A stretch of DNA of 64,000 nt from Vogesella sp. LIG4 (lineage in GTDB: Bacteria; Pseudomonadota; Gammaproteobacteria; Burkholderiales; Chromobacteriaceae): positions 4,083,243 to 4,147,242 of the forward strand of contig NZ_LT607802.1 of assembly GCF_900090205.1 (NCBI RefSeq), written 5' to 3'. Position 1 is the stretch's first letter, and each line of letters starts with the position of its first letter. Below, one piece after another: positions 1 to 9,973 of this stretch. A model generated the notes under the pieces. That model searched no databases and was not told the DNA's origin. It worked only from the letters and a program-made list of their open reading frames with translations. The translations under genes were made by a program, and so were the position numbers.

Positions 1-1
1 G

Positions 2-2155
2 CGCATCCAGAAACACCGCCTGGCCGTTGCGGCCAACCTTCACGACTTCATCGAGCAGGAAGCCCTGCCCGGCAGCGGCATCGCCAGCGACACGTTCTGG
101 CAGGGTTTCGACGCCATCGTGCACGAGCTGGGCCCGAAGAACCGTGCGCTGCTGGCCGAGCGTGACCGCCTGCAGGCCGCCATCGACGAGTGGCACCGCG
201 CCCACCCCGGCCCGATTGCCGACATGGCTGGCTACAAGGCCTTCCTGGGCAGCATCGGCTACCTGCAGCCGGTGCCGGCCGACAGCCGCATCGACACCAG
301 CAATATCGACAGCGAACTGGCCGAGCAGGCCGGCCCGCAGCTGGTGGTGCCGGTGATGAACGCCCGCTACGCGCTGAATGCGGCCAACGCCCGCTGGGGC
401 AGCCTGTACGACGCGCTGTACGGTACCGATGCCATCAGCGAAGCCGACGGCGCCGGCAAGAGCGGCGGTTACAACCCGCTGCGCGGTGGCAAGGTCATCG
501 CCTTCGGTCGCGAGTTCCTGGACCAGGCCGCGCCGCTGGAAGGCGGCTCGCACAAAGATGCTACCGCCTACCGCGTGGCCGACGGCCAGCTGCAGGTAGC
601 ACTGCAGAACGGCAGCGTGTGCAGCCTGAAGCAGCCGGCACAGTTCATCGGCTACAACGGCGATGCAGCAGCCCCGAGTGGCGTGCTGCTGAAGAACAAC
701 GGCCTGCACTTCGAGATCCAGATCGACAAATCCAGCGCCATCGGCGCACAGGATGGCGCCGGCGTGAAGGACATCGTGATGGAGGCTGCCATCAGCACCA
801 TCATGGACTGCGAAGACTCGGTTGCCGCGGTGGATGCCGATGACAAGGTAGTGGTGTACCGCAACTGGCTGGGCCTGATGCTGGGCACGCTGAGCGAAGA
901 AGTAGCCAAGGGCGGCAAGAGCTTCACCCGCCGCCTGAATGCCGACCGCCGCTACAGCACCGCCGCCGGTGGCGAGCTGACCCTGCATGGCCGCAGCCTG
1001 CTGTTCATCCGCAACGTCGGCCACCTGATGAGCAACCCGGCAATCATCGACGGCGAAGGCCGCGAGATCCAGGAAGGCATCATGGATGCGGTGGTGACCA
1101 CCCTGATCGCGCTGCACGACCAGCAGCGCAAGGGCAACTCGCGCACCGGCTCCATCTATATCGTGAAGCCGAAGATGCACGGCCCGGCGGAAGTAGCCTT
1201 CGCCGACGAGCTGTTCGGCCGCGTGGAGCAGCTGCTGGGCCTGCCGCAGTACAGCGTGAAGCTGGGCATCATGGATGAAGAGCGCCGCACCAGCGTGAAC
1301 CTGGCCGCCTGCATTGCCGCCGCGCGCCGCCGCGTGGCCTTCATCAACACCGGTTTCCTCGACCGCACCGGCGACGAGATGCACACCGCGATGGAAGCCG
1401 GCCCGATGATCCGCAAGGGCGACATGAAGACCTCCAGCTGGATCACCGCCTACGAACGCAACAATGTGCAAGTGGGCCTGGCCAGCGGCCTGCGTGGCCG
1501 CGCGCAGATCGGCAAGGGCATGTGGGCGATGCCGGACCTGATGGCCGAGATGCTGAAGCAGAAGATCGGCCACCCGAAAGCCGGCGCCAACACCGCCTGG
1601 GTACCCTCGCCCACCGCCGCCGTGCTGCACGCGCTGCACTACCACCAGGTGAACGTGCAGCAGGTACAGCAGCAGCTGGAAGCGCAGCCGGCCGCCGAAC
1701 TGCTGGACGACCTGCTGACCATTCCGGTTGCGGCCAAGCCCGATTGGTCCGCCGCCGACATCCAGCAGGAGCTGGACAACAACGCGCAGGGCATCCTGGG
1801 CTACGTGGTGCGCTGGGTGGACCAGGGCGTGGGCTGCTCCAAGGTGCCGGACATCCACAACATCGGCCTGATGGAAGACCGCGCCACGCTGCGCATCTCC
1901 AGCCAGCACATCGCCAACTGGCTGCGCCACGGCATCGTGACCGAGGCGCAGGTGCGGGAAACCCTGCAGCGCATGGCCGCGGTGGTCGATCAGCAGAACG
2001 CCGGCGATGCCGCCTACCGCAATATGGCCGGCAACTTCGACAGCTCGGTGGCCTTCAAGGCCGCCAGCGACCTGGTGTTCAAGGGCTGCGCGCAGCCGTC
2101 CGGCTACACCGAGCCGCTGCTGCACGCCTGGCGCCAGGTGGCCAAGGCACAGTAA
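2..2155 (+). CDS. glcB: malate synthase G, 5' end outside the window
   Basis: Malate synthase G condenses glyoxylate with acetyl-CoA to malate in the cytoplasm, for growth on two-carbon compounds. The open frame runs from base 2 with no start codon visible; the first in-window residues ([20 protein letters not shown]) already match the conserved N-terminal region, so only a short N-terminal piece is missing. An internal ATG at 119 is not the true start. Family features seen include [10 protein letters not shown], the [20 protein letters not shown] stretch and [17 protein letters not shown]. About 718 residues are present, close to the usual 720-730. It is followed by a strong terminator. Identity is very sure from family knowledge. 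Confidence 0.95.
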   Translation, partial: RIQKHRLAVAANLHDFIEQEALPGSGIASDTFWQGFDAIVHELGPKNRALLAERDRLQAAIDEWHRAHPGPIADMAGYKAFLGSIGYLQPVPADSRIDTSNIDSELAEQAGPQLVVPVMNARYALNAANARWGSLYDALYGTDAISEADGAGKSGGYNPLRGGKVIAFGREFLDQAAPLEGGSHKDATAYRVADGQLQVALQNGSVCSLKQPAQFIGYNGDAAAPSGVLLKNNGLHFEIQIDKSSAIGAQDGAGVKDIVMEAAISTIMDCEDSVAAVDADDKVVVYRNWLGLMLGTLSEEVAKGGKSFTRRLNADRRYSTAAGGELTLHGRSLLFIRNVGHLMSNPAIIDGEGREIQEGIMDAVVTTLIALHDQQRKGNSRTGSIYIVKPKMHGPAEVAFADELFGRVEQLLGLPQYSVKLGIMDEERRTSVNLAACIAAARRRVAFINTGFLDRTGDEMHTAMEAGPMIRKGDMKTSSWITAYERNNVQVGLASGLRGRAQIGKGMWAMPDLMAEMLKQKIGHPKAGANTAWVPSPTAAVLHALHYHQVNVQQVQQQLEAQPAAELLDDLLTIPVAAKPDWSAADIQQELDNNAQGILGYVVRWVDQGVGCSKVPDIHNIGLMEDRATLRISSQHIANWLRHGIVTEAQVRETLQRMAAVVDQQNAGDAAYRNMAGNFDSSVAFKAASDLVFKGCAQPSGYTEPLLHAWRQVAKAQ

Positions 2156-2178
2156 GCCACGCCTTCTTGTTGCACCGC

Positions 2179-2203
2179 AAAGCGCCCCACCGGGCGCTTT
2201 TTT
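2179..2203 (+). terminator. rho-independent terminator of glcB
   Basis: A perfect 9-bp stem (AAAGCGCCC / GGGCGCTTT) with a 4-base loop ends in a run of six T, 24 bases after the glcB stop codon. Confidence 0.9.
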
Positions 2204-2311
2204 CTTGCCCGTTACCACAACTGTTTTCGTAGCCGGACATTCCAAATGGTTTGGTTTATGCCAAAATCCTTAACAATGCTGTACCGGACATAAGCACCCG
2301 CCACCCCGGCG

Positions 2312-5113
2312 GTGGAGAAGCAATTGGATAATCTGACCACCAGCCTCGGCACCCAGGCCGGCTACCGGCCCGTTTCACTGCAACGCCTGCGCCAGGCGCC
2401 CGCCGCCGCACGCGGCCTGCTGCTGGCTGCCTGGCTATTGTCGGTGCTGGCCGCGGTAGGCCTGGGGCTGGGCGTGGTGATCTGGCAGTGGTCCGGCATG
2501 CCGATGCACTTTGGCGGCGTGTCGTTCTACGTATCGGTGTACCCGCCGCTGACGCTATGCCTGCTGTGGTGCCTGCTGTTCGGCCTGGGCTGGGGCGCGC
2601 TGCCCGCCTACGCCGCCACCTTCTGCCTGTCGCTGTACGCCGGGCTGCCGCCGGGCTGGGCGGCGCTGTTCGCGCTGTCCAACCCGCTGGGGCTGGCGGT
2701 GTTCTCCATCACCTACCGCGCGCTGCCGGTGCCGCTGAACCTGCGCACACTGGATTCGTTGTTCTTCTTTGCGCTGATCGCCTTCTTCAGCAGCGTGTTC
2801 AGCGCCAGTGGTGCCTTCATCTGGATCTACACCAACAGCATGGGCTCCAGCGATGCCTTCGGGCTGTGGCAGGGCTGGTGGCTGGGCAACTTCCTGCAGC
2901 TGCTGCTGATCTGCGGCCCGCTGCTGTACCTGCTGGCCACACCGCTGGCCCGCTGGCGCGACCGCCAGCTGTTCCGCAGCCAGCGGCAGCCACATACCAG
3001 CATGCGCTGGATCCTGCCGGCGGCCAGCATCGTGATCGGTGGGGTGTACCTGTATATCGCGCTGTCGTTCTGGCTCAGCCGCAATGCGGTGCGCAGCAGC
3101 GAGATGCTGGGCACCGTTGCCGGCTGGCGGCACGCCAGCGAGCTGATCGCCGCATCGTCATCCGCCGTGTACCTGGTGGTGGCCATCATGTTCCTGGCCA
3201 TGGGCTTCCTGGGCTACCGCTTCGTGCGCAGCTGGGCGCGCCAGCTGCAGCAGGCAGTCACCGCCGCCGAGGAGGCCAACCGCGCCAAGTCGGGCTTTCT
3301 GGCGCGCATGAGCCACGAGATACGCACCCCGATGAACGCCATCATCGGCCTGAGCGGCCTGGCGCTGCAGCAGCCGCAGGTGGCGCCGCGCGAGCGCGAC
3401 TATCTGCAGAAAATCCGCTCGGCGGCGGATTCGCTGCTGGTGATCATCAACGACATCCTGGATTTCTCCCGCGCCGAGATGGGCAAGCTGGCGCTGGAGC
3501 AGCGCCCGTTCCAGCTGGAGGCGCTGCTGCAGGCACAGGTGGACCAGCTGCGCCTGCCCCTGGCGCAGAAGTCGCTGCCCTTGCTGGTGCGGGTGGCGCC
3601 GGAGGTGCCGCAAGTGCTGCACGGCGATACCGTGCGCCTGGGCCAGGTGCTGCTCAATCTGCTGAGCAATGCGGTGAAGTTCACCGACCACGGGGAGGTC
3701 CACCTCGACATCAGCTGCCTTGCCCGCACGCCAGACCACGTCACACTGCAGTTTGCCGTCAGCGACAGCGGCATCGGCATCGACGCCGCCAAGCTGGCGC
3801 AATTGTTCGAGCCGTTCACCCAGGCCGACGAATCCATCAGCCGCCGCTACGGTGGCACCGGGCTGGGGCTGGCGATTTGCCAACAGCTGGTCAATGCCAT
3901 GGGCGGCACCATCACGACAACAAGCGAGGTTGGCCGCGGCAGCTGCTTCCGCTTCAGCCTGCCGCTGCCCTGCGAGGCCGGCAGCCAGCTGCCGCCACTG
4001 CCCGAGCCGCTGTCGGTACTGCTGATCGAGCGCAGCGATCACGGCCGGGCCAATACCCAGCAGCAATTGCAGCAGCTGGGCGCCAGTGTGCGCGGCGCCA
4101 GCGGGCTGGGTGCCGCCCGTGCCCAGCTGGAACAGGGCTACCGGCCGCAGTGGGTCATAACCGAGCTGCCGGCACAGACCAGCACGCATGACTACCTGGC
4201 CCAGCTGCGCAGCCTGCTGGCCGCCGATACCCACGTGCTGCTGTTGGCCGCAAGCGACGCGTTGCCGGCAGAACTGCCCGCGGAATGGCAGCTGCTGGAG
4301 CCGCCACTGCTGCCGGGCAAGCTGCGCGCGGCACTGCTGACCAACGGTCAGCAGGCTGCCGTGGAAGACACCGCCATGGCGGAAGCACCAGGCCGCCGCC
4401 TGCACGGCAAGCGCATCCTGCTGGCCGAGGACAACCCCATCAACCAGCAGATCGCCAGCGAGCTGCTGCAGGCCGCCGGCGCCCAGGTGTGGTGCGCGGA
4501 AAACGGCATCCAGGCGGTGGACATGGCGCTGCACAACCTGTTCGACGCCATCCTGATGGACATCCACATGCCGCAGCTGGACGGCCTGAGCGCCGCGCGC
4601 CGCATCCGCGAACAGGGGCTGCGCCTGCCCATCATCGCCGTTACCGCCCATGCTTTCGATTCTGCCCGCGACGAAGCCATTGCCGCCGGCATGGACGACC
4701 ACCTGCCCAAGCCCTTCACCCCGGAACAGCTCTACCACACGGTAAGCCAGCACGTGGACCCGGCCCCGGTGGACATCCCCGCCCCGGCCGACCCCACGCT
4801 GCAGCCGCCGGCCGGGCTCAGCACCAGCCAGTACCTGTCGGTGCTGGGCAAGTTCCGCAAATACCACGCCGGCGATGCCGACCTGCTGCGCCAGGCCGCC
4901 ACCCGCCAGGATGTGCCGGAAATCCAGCGCATCGCCCACAACCTGAAAAGCGTGGCGCACTACATCAACGCACCGCAGGTGCAACAGCTGGCGCAAAGCC
5001 TGGATGTAGCCGCCAAGGAAGGCAACGCCCCGGGCGAGCTGGTGGCGCAGCTGGCGCAGGCGCTGGACGAGGTGCAGCAGGCACTGGCGCGGCAGCTGCC
5101 GCCGGGAGCCTGA
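2312..5113 (+). CDS. MASE1 hybrid sensor histidine kinase / response regulator with HPt
   Basis: A membrane-bound phosphorelay sensor of 933 residues. Roughly residues 30-305 form a hydrophobic multi-pass MASE1-like sensor. HisKA follows with [14 protein letters not shown] (phospho-accepting His335), then the HATPase domain with its GTGLGL box. Around residues 565-670 lies a degenerate receiver in which the usual aspartate is Glu618 (VITELP). A genuine receiver follows (LAEDNP, phospho-acceptor Asp750 in [13 protein letters not shown]), and a C-terminal HPt domain with His876 (IAHNLKS). The start is a GTG with no convincing ribosome site, so the exact N-terminus is uncertain. The secreted-protein gene 63 bases downstream may share its transcript. 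Signal and partner regulator are unknown. Confidence 0.9.
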   Translation: MEKQLDNLTTSLGTQAGYRPVSLQRLRQAPAAARGLLLAAWLLSVLAAVGLGLGVVIWQWSGMPMHFGGVSFYVSVYPPLTLCLLWCLLFGLGWGALPAYAATFCLSLYAGLPPGWAALFALSNPLGLAVFSITYRALPVPLNLRTLDSLFFFALIAFFSSVFSASGAFIWIYTNSMGSSDAFGLWQGWWLGNFLQLLLICGPLLYLLATPLARWRDRQLFRSQRQPHTSMRWILPAASIVIGGVYLYIALSFWLSRNAVRSSEMLGTVAGWRHASELIAASSSAVYLVVAIMFLAMGFLGYRFVRSWARQLQQAVTAAEEANRAKSGFLARMSHEIRTPMNAIIGLSGLALQQPQVAPRERDYLQKIRSAADSLLVIINDILDFSRAEMGKLALEQRPFQLEALLQAQVDQLRLPLAQKSLPLLVRVAPEVPQVLHGDTVRLGQVLLNLLSNAVKFTDHGEVHLDISCLARTPDHVTLQFAVSDSGIGIDAAKLAQLFEPFTQADESISRRYGGTGLGLAICQQLVNAMGGTITTTSEVGRGSCFRFSLPLPCEAGSQLPPLPEPLSVLLIERSDHGRANTQQQLQQLGASVRGASGLGAARAQLEQGYRPQWVITELPAQTSTHDYLAQLRSLLAADTHVLLLAASDALPAELPAEWQLLEPPLLPGKLRAALLTNGQQAAVEDTAMAEAPGRRLHGKRILLAEDNPINQQIASELLQAAGAQVWCAENGIQAVDMALHNLFDAILMDIHMPQLDGLSAARRIREQGLRLPIIAVTAHAFDSARDEAIAAGMDDHLPKPFTPEQLYHTVSQHVDPAPVDIPAPADPTLQPPAGLSTSQYLSVLGKFRKYHAGDADLLRQAATRQDVPEIQRIAHNLKSVAHYINAPQVQQLAQSLDVAAKEGNAPGELVAQLAQALDEVQQALARQLPPGA

Positions 5114-5176
5114 ACGCTGCTTCACGACCCCGGTGCGGCAGTCAGCGTGACTGCCGGCCGACTACCAGGAGGAGTC

Positions 5177-6265
5177 ATGCAAAAAGCACTGTTGGCCGCA
5201 TTGTTGGCCTGTCTGCCGCTGGCATCGTTCGCCAGCGACGTGGAAGTGGATCTGGGCAAGCGCGATGACATCGCCAAACTGTTCTCCTACCCCAACTGCC
5301 AGCAGAACTGCCCTGCACCGGCACCTTCGCTGGAGATGACCGTCAGCCACTGGCTGATGCAGAACACCCTGCGCGACGCCAGCGCCACCAACGCCAAGGT
5401 GGCGCCGGCAGTGGAAGTGCGCAACGATAGCGATCACATCAAGGCCACCATCCGCAACGCCCCGGCCGACGACTACGGCACGGTGATCCAGTCCTACCTG
5501 GCCATTGGCCAGCTGGGCTACCAGGGCGCGCAAGCGGTGCAACAGGCAGGCATCTGGCAGTCGGACTGGCGCTTCTTCCTGACCCTGGGCATGGCGATGC
5601 GCAACCACCGCACCGTGCAGCTGCTGCACTTCCCGCCGGATACCGTGCTCAACGACAGCCAGGACTACCTGACCGCCGCCACCACCCTGCGCTGGGCGCA
5701 GGTGCTGGGCTACAACGGCATGAACGTGCGTGACAACGGCCTGTACCAGACCATCGCCGACATCGCCCCCATCGCCGCCCCGGCCAGCGCCGGCAGTGCG
5801 CTCACCGGCACCTACAGCTACTTCAGCCAGTACACCGCCGCACTGCTGAACAGCTGGACCGCGCCGGCGCCCGGCGGCAGCACGGTACGCCCGATGGTGG
5901 CGCTGGGCGGCCCGGCACGCGCCTGGTTCGCGCAGCAGTACCTGCCGGAGGGCAGCAAGTTCGACGTACTGCAGCTGGCCAAGGTGGACATCGGCAATAA
6001 CAAGCAGGTACCGGTACTGGGCGGCAACCACCCCAGCTACATCTGGTATGCCGGCAGCGACCAGGAGGGCATTGCCATCATGGGGCAGGATCTGGAAGTG
6101 GCCTGCTGGCAGAACACCATGGGCCAGAAACCGGACGGCGATGCACAGGGCGTGCTGGACAGCTGCAAGACCACCTGGCAGAACGACAGCAATATGGTCT
6201 GCCGCCTGTACTACACCTCGATCAAGAACATGAGCGCTGCCGACGCCAAGGCAAAGTGTTCGTAA
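5177..6265 (+). CDS. secreted protein of unknown function
   Basis: A 362-residue protein with a clear signal peptide (MQKALLAALLACLPLASFAS, cleavage likely after ASFA). The ATG at 5177 is preferred over an upstream in-frame start at 5147 because a near-perfect AGGAGGAG ribosome site sits just before it. The mature part has cysteines near both ends (CQQNC near the N-terminus, several in the last 60 residues), compatible with disulphides in the periplasm or outside the cell. I do not recognise the family. It lies 63 bases after the hybrid kinase gene on the same strand, so co-transcription is plausible. One copy of the repeated 9-base motif lies inside the signal peptide codons. Confidence 0.8.
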   Translation: MQKALLAALLACLPLASFASDVEVDLGKRDDIAKLFSYPNCQQNCPAPAPSLEMTVSHWLMQNTLRDASATNAKVAPAVEVRNDSDHIKATIRNAPADDYGTVIQSYLAIGQLGYQGAQAVQQAGIWQSDWRFFLTLGMAMRNHRTVQLLHFPPDTVLNDSQDYLTAATTLRWAQVLGYNGMNVRDNGLYQTIADIAPIAAPASAGSALTGTYSYFSQYTAALLNSWTAPAPGGSTVRPMVALGGPARAWFAQQYLPEGSKFDVLQLAKVDIGNNKQVPVLGGNHPSYIWYAGSDQEGIAIMGQDLEVACWQNTMGQKPDGDAQGVLDSCKTTWQNDSNMVCRLYYTSIKNMSAADAKAKCS

Positions 6266-6291
6266 ACCACTGCGCCTGAGCGCCCTCCCCC

Positions 6292-6325
6292 AAGGCCGGC
6301 CCGCATGGAAATGCCGGCCGGCCTT
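6292..6325 (+). terminator. GC-rich hairpin after the secreted protein gene
   Basis: The stem AAGGCCGGC / GCCGGCCTT lies 27 bases after the stop codon. It lacks a T tract, so it may be a weak or factor-assisted terminator. Confidence 0.45.
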
Positions 6326-6469
6326 GCCTAGTATTCAATACGACAGACTTGAAAATCTGCCGCATGGTTGCGGCTTGCCGCCATGTGTACACCAGGCTTG
6401 CACACGCCTCGCCGGGCGGGGCCTAGCCTGCCCGTCATTGCCGCGGACTCCCCGCAGCGGAGCGCCCAC

Positions 6470-8047
6470 ATGGCCAACCTCCCCCCTCCTCGCAGCCGCA
6501 CGCGGCTGATGTGCCAGCTGACGCTGGTGGGTGGCATCCTGGGGATTCTGCTGGCGCTGCTACTGGCCTGGAGCGCCTACCAGCAGGCGTTGTCACGCAG
6601 CCGGCACGAGCTGCTGAGCGCCGGCGACCGGCTGGTGGCCAGCATTGATCACGAGTTGTTGATCCGCCGCAGCACCCTGCACGCCATGCAGGTACTGGCC
6701 GAGCAATACCTGGCCGAACGCAGCCCGCTGGCCTGGGATGTGCACCCGTTCCTGCTACCGCAGCCGGCGTACCACGGCTACTCGCTGCAGCTGCCCAACG
6801 GCTTCGACTACCAGGAGCTGGGCAATATCACCGGGCTGGGCGACGTACCGCCGGCGGAGTCGCAGGCGCTGCGCGAAATGCAGATGGCGCTGGCGCTCAC
6901 CCCGCTGTTCCGCACCCTGATCGCCCGCGACCCGGACACCCCGTGGGTGTACTACACCTCGGCGGAGCGCTTCATGTACCTGTACCCGCGGGTGGAGGTG
7001 AGCGACTTCTTCGTCACCCCGCAGACCTTCGGCATGAAGTTCTTCATGGGCGCGCACCCCGCCTACAACCCCGGCGGCCTGCTGATCTGGACGCCGGTGT
7101 ACCAGGACCTGGCCGGCAAGGGCTGGATGGTGACCATCTCCGCGCCGGTGCACGACCGCGGGCGCTTTCGCGGCGCCATCAGCGTGGACATCTCCACCAA
7201 CCGCCTGGCCTGGCTGCTGGAGCGTGTGCCCATCGCCCACACCGCGCGCCACCTGCTGCAGGCCGACGGCGCCCGGCTGGCCAGCATAGGTGGCCCGCCC
7301 CCGCTGCTGGTGCCGCAGAACTGGCCGCAGCACACCCTGCGCGAAAACGGCCAGCACCTGCGCGCGGTGTTCCCGCTGGAAGTGAACAACTGGTACCTGG
7401 TACTGGATAGCGATGCGCAGGCCTTGCGCCAAGAAGCACTGCGGCAATCGTTGCCGCTGTGGCTATTGGCACTGTTCCTCTGTGGCGGCCTGCTGCTGGT
7501 GCTGGGCCTGCTGCGCAGCCAGGGCAAGATCGAGGAGCTGTCCACCCACGACTGGCTGACCGGGCTATGGAACCGGCGTGCCTTCGACGAACAGCTGCAT
7601 ACCGCGCTGGCGCTGCTGAGGCGCGGCGGCAGCACGCTGGCGCTGATCCTGTTCGACGTGGACGACTTCAAGCACTACAACGACACCCTGGGCCACCCGG
7701 CCGGCGACAAGGCGCTGCAGGATATTTCCCACGCCATCCAGCAAGTGGCGCAGCGTGCCGACGACCGCGTCTACCGCCTGGGCGGCGAGGAATTCGCCAT
7801 TCTCACCAACCAGCCGGACAACGAACGCCTGGCCATCTTCATGCAGCACATCGGCAGGGCGGTGCGCGAACAGGACATCCAGCACCCCGGCAGCCAGCGC
7901 GGCGTGCTCACCATCTCGCTGGGCGGCGTGCTGCTGCACCACGGTGCGCAGCCGCAGGCGGCCGATGCCTACCGCCAGGCCGACAAGGCGCTGTACCAGG
8001 CCAAGGCGCAGGGCAAGGATTGCGGCTGCTGCTACAGCGGCGACTAG
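6470..8047 (+). CDS. membrane diguanylate cyclase with periplasmic sensor
   Basis: A 525-residue enzyme predicted to make c-di-GMP from two GTP. Two membrane helices (about residues 17-38 and 327-348) flank a large periplasmic region that looks like a PDC/CACHE small-molecule sensor. The cytoplasmic GGDEF domain carries an intact GGEEF active-site motif at residues 438-442, and RADD five residues upstream fits the RxxD inhibitory I-site, so product inhibition is likely. I chose ATG 6470 because a GGAG ribosome site lies 7 bases upstream; an in-frame ATG at 6368 would add 34 residues of unlikely composition. The ligand of the sensor cannot be read from the sequence. Confidence 0.88.
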   Translation: MANLPPPRSRTRLMCQLTLVGGILGILLALLLAWSAYQQALSRSRHELLSAGDRLVASIDHELLIRRSTLHAMQVLAEQYLAERSPLAWDVHPFLLPQPAYHGYSLQLPNGFDYQELGNITGLGDVPPAESQALREMQMALALTPLFRTLIARDPDTPWVYYTSAERFMYLYPRVEVSDFFVTPQTFGMKFFMGAHPAYNPGGLLIWTPVYQDLAGKGWMVTISAPVHDRGRFRGAISVDISTNRLAWLLERVPIAHTARHLLQADGARLASIGGPPPLLVPQNWPQHTLRENGQHLRAVFPLEVNNWYLVLDSDAQALRQEALRQSLPLWLLALFLCGGLLLVLGLLRSQGKIEELSTHDWLTGLWNRRAFDEQLHTALALLRRGGSTLALILFDVDDFKHYNDTLGHPAGDKALQDISHAIQQVAQRADDRVYRLGGEEFAILTNQPDNERLAIFMQHIGRAVREQDIQHPGSQRGVLTISLGGVLLHHGAQPQAADAYRQADKALYQAKAQGKDCGCCYSGD

Positions 8048-8048
8048 G

Positions 8049-8522
8049 CTACACCTGCACCGATGGCACCGACTTCATGCAGCGCAGGGTGAAGTGCGAG
8101 CGGCTGTGGCGAATGCCCTGGATCTTGTACAGCTTCTCGCGCAGAAAGCGCTCGTAGCCGGCAGTGCCGTCCACCGCCACCTTGATCATGTAGTCGTACT
8201 CGCCGCTCAAGAGATGGGCTTCCAGCACCTCCGGCAGCGCCGCCAGCTCCTCGCCGAAGCGCGCCAGGGTGTCTTCCTCATGCGCGTTCAGCGTCACCTC
8301 TATCATCACCGTGTCGCGCAGCCCCATCTTCTTCTGGTCGATCAGCGCCACATAGCCCTGGATATAACCTTCCTTCTCCAGCAGCCGGGTGTGCTTCCAG
8401 CACGCCGACGGCGACATGCCCACCCGCTCCGCCAGCTCGGCGTTGGACAGCCGCGCATTGCGCTGCAGCTCGCGCAGGATGTTTCTGTCCTGCGCGCTCA
8501 ATGTGAATTCGCTTTCCTGCAT
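8049..8522 (-). CDS. Lrp/AsnC family transcriptional regulator
   Basis: A 157-residue regulator. The N-terminal winged helix (about residues 8-55, SAQDRNILRELQRNARLSNAEL and following) binds DNA, and the C-terminal RAM/AsnC domain (about 65-150) forms oligomers and normally senses an amino acid. The start at 8522 is preferred to 8540 because a GAGGTGG ribosome site precedes it at good spacing. It converges with the diguanylate cyclase gene, the stops being about two bases apart, so no room is left for a terminator. Its target is unknown; it is transcribed away from the long region 8523-8906. Confidence 0.9.
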   Translation of the reverse strand: MQESEFTLSAQDRNILRELQRNARLSNAELAERVGMSPSACWKHTRLLEKEGYIQGYVALIDQKKMGLRDTVMIEVTLNAHEEDTLARFGEELAALPEVLEAHLLSGEYDYMIKVAVDGTAGYERFLREKLYKIQGIRHSRSHFTLRCMKSVPSVQV

Positions 8523-8811
8523 TTTCCACCTCGGAAACATTTATCACCAGAATCGGCAATACAGGAAACATTCTAGCCGCAAGCATGGCAACTGGCAGCC
8601 AGTTCGAAAGCCTGTTCACCGCCGGCAGGCATACACTTTTCCCACCTTGCATGCAGGCAGACAGCCGGCCACCCGCCAGCTGCCCAGCGCCGGCCACCCC
8701 GCCGCCGCGCTGCCTGGCGCCAACGCCGCCGCCCACCAGGCTGGCCGCCGTCGCGCAGCGTGCCAAAACAAGAGGTCGGCAAGCGCCGGGACAAAGCCAG
8801 TCGCCCACCGG
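8523..8811. other. intergenic stretch without a convincing gene
   Basis: About 290 bases upstream of the Lrp-type gene. It is very GC-rich in its right half and has overlapping short open frames on both strands, none with a ribosome site or recognisable protein. It should carry the promoter of the Lrp gene. It is the chromosomal sequence just outside the left copy of the 53-bp direct repeat. Confidence 0.5.
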
Positions 8812-8864
8812 GCGCACAAAAAGCATGCGGCCAACCCTGCATCCCCCAGGGTTGGCCGCATTGT
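8812..8864. repeat. 53-bp direct repeat, left copy, containing a terminator hairpin
   Basis: Identical over all 53 bases to 10655-10707. The core is an inverted pair of the window-wide motif: TGCGGCCAACCCT and AGGGTTGGCCGCA form a 13-bp stem with a 9-base loop. Read on the minus strand the stem is followed by five T, so it works as a terminator for the small membrane protein gene whose stop is about 43 bases away. Together with the right copy it brackets the PAAR islet. Confidence 0.92.
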
Positions 8865-8906
8865 TTTGCTGCTGTGCGAGAAAAAGATACTAGCCGCTGG
8901 CTAGAG

Positions 8907-9248
8907 CTATTTCGGCAGATAGGGAGGCGTCGCCTGCTTGCAGGTCACCAATGCCTGATCACCATCCGTAAGTGTGCCAAACCTGAAATGGCAGTATTGG
9001 AAATATTCCGCCCGCTCTTCACGCGACAGGCTATCGAGCCTCTTGTCATCTGCCTCGCTGGCAAATATGTCATGGAACCTTAGCCGCAGCGTTGGGTGTT
9101 GCTTCAGGAAGAAATGCATCTGGACCTCATCGTCCAGATAGGATTCAAAATAACCGACAAAAAGCCACGTCAGCAGCAAACCCGACATGGCCACGCAGAT
9201 CACCACCCATCGGGTAAAGCGCAATCGCACAGTTTTTCCTTTCAACAT
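8907..9248 (-). CDS. small single-pass membrane protein, candidate immunity protein
   Basis: 113 residues: a basic N-terminus (MLKGKTVRLRFTR), one transmembrane helix at about residues 14-34, and a C-terminal part of about 80 residues probably in the periplasm. No family is recognised. The gene follows the amidase with only two bases between them, last in a three-gene minus-strand unit PAAR-amidase-this gene. By position, size and predicted location it fits an immunity protein that blocks the amidase in the periplasm. That role is inferred from the usual effector-then-immunity order, not from sequence similarity. Base composition is visibly more AT-rich than the surrounding chromosome. Confidence 0.65.
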   Translation of the reverse strand: MLKGKTVRLRFTRWVVICVAMSGLLLTWLFVGYFESYLDDEVQMHFFLKQHPTLRLRFHDIFASEADDKRLDSLSREERAEYFQYCHFRFGTLTDGDQALVTCKQATPPYLPK

Positions 9249-9250
9249 GA

Positions 9251-9973
9251 CTACCCAGGCAGCGACAAGCCGAGTTTATTCCGCAACGTCTTCACGAATA
9301 CCAGGCCGATATTGCCGGGGCAGATTTTCCCCTCTCCCAATTGCCTCGGAAATTCGCGATGACCACCCAGTTTTTTTATCTCGAAGAATTGCTGGAGAAC
9401 CCTGACAAGCGTCTCCACCGACTCCGCTTGCATGGCGGGGATGGCGGGCGGATGAGCTAGCCCCATGGCACTGAGCACTGTTCGCGCCATGGCAACAAAA
9501 TCCTTCCCCTCTTCGGCGGTGGTCAGATTTTCCAGAAGCATTACACCGATAACACCGGTATTGAAATTGTGGACATGCTCGCCTTTGAAGCGGATATCCC
9601 GCCCCTCATATACCGTGCCAAAACAATCTATTGCATAGTGGTAGGCAATATCATCCGCCGCCGCCCGGGATTTTCCCATCTGCATTTCCTGGATTTGCTG
9701 CAGTTGCAGAGCCGCAGGCCCGCAACTGAAACTGCGTCCGGCATGATGAATAGCCACCTGCTGATAGTTCCAGTCATCGACCATGTTCCCATTCCGGCTT
9801 TTGTGTGCAGCCCAATCCGAGCGCGGGACAAACTCCACGCCGGCCCGACGCACGGCATGGATGATGGCTTCCCTGGTCGCAGCCCGGTCATTGATCGTGA
9901 TTCTGGTAACAGGAAGCTGGCCAGCCTCCACCTTGACCAGCCTGGCTCTGGTTTCATATAGCCGCTGGCTCAT
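9251..9973 (-). CDS. N-acetylmuramoyl-L-alanine amidase-fold enzyme, candidate T6SS effector
   Basis: A 240-residue protein of the amidase_2/PGRP zinc fold, which cuts the bond between MurNAc and the stem peptide. Visible elements are AIHHAG (His76/77), DIAYHYAID followed by GTVYEGRD, and LGGHREFP with KICPG, giving the likely zinc ligands His76 or His77, His205 and Cys218. There is no signal peptide, so it does not leave through Sec. The start ATG overlaps the stop of the upstream PAAR gene as ATGA, indicating translational coupling. Together this suggests a cell-wall-degrading toxin delivered by a type VI secretion system on the PAAR tip. About 45 N-terminal residues precede the catalytic domain and may contact the PAAR protein. 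Confidence 0.85.
   Translation of the reverse strand: MSQRLYETRARLVKVEAGQLPVTRITINDRAATREAIIHAVRRAGVEFVPRSDWAAHKSRNGNMVDDWNYQQVAIHHAGRSFSCGPAALQLQQIQEMQMGKSRAAADDIAYHYAIDCFGTVYEGRDIRFKGEHVHNFNTGVIGVMLLENLTTAEEGKDFVAMARTVLSAMGLAHPPAIPAMQAESVETLVRVLQQFFEIKKLGGHREFPRQLGEGKICPGNIGLVFVKTLRNKLGLSLPG

Noticed and set aside
8585..8893. 102-codon plus-strand open frame over the left 53-bp repeat
   Set aside because: Low-complexity Pro/Ala-rich composition, no ribosome site, and it runs through a terminator hairpin.
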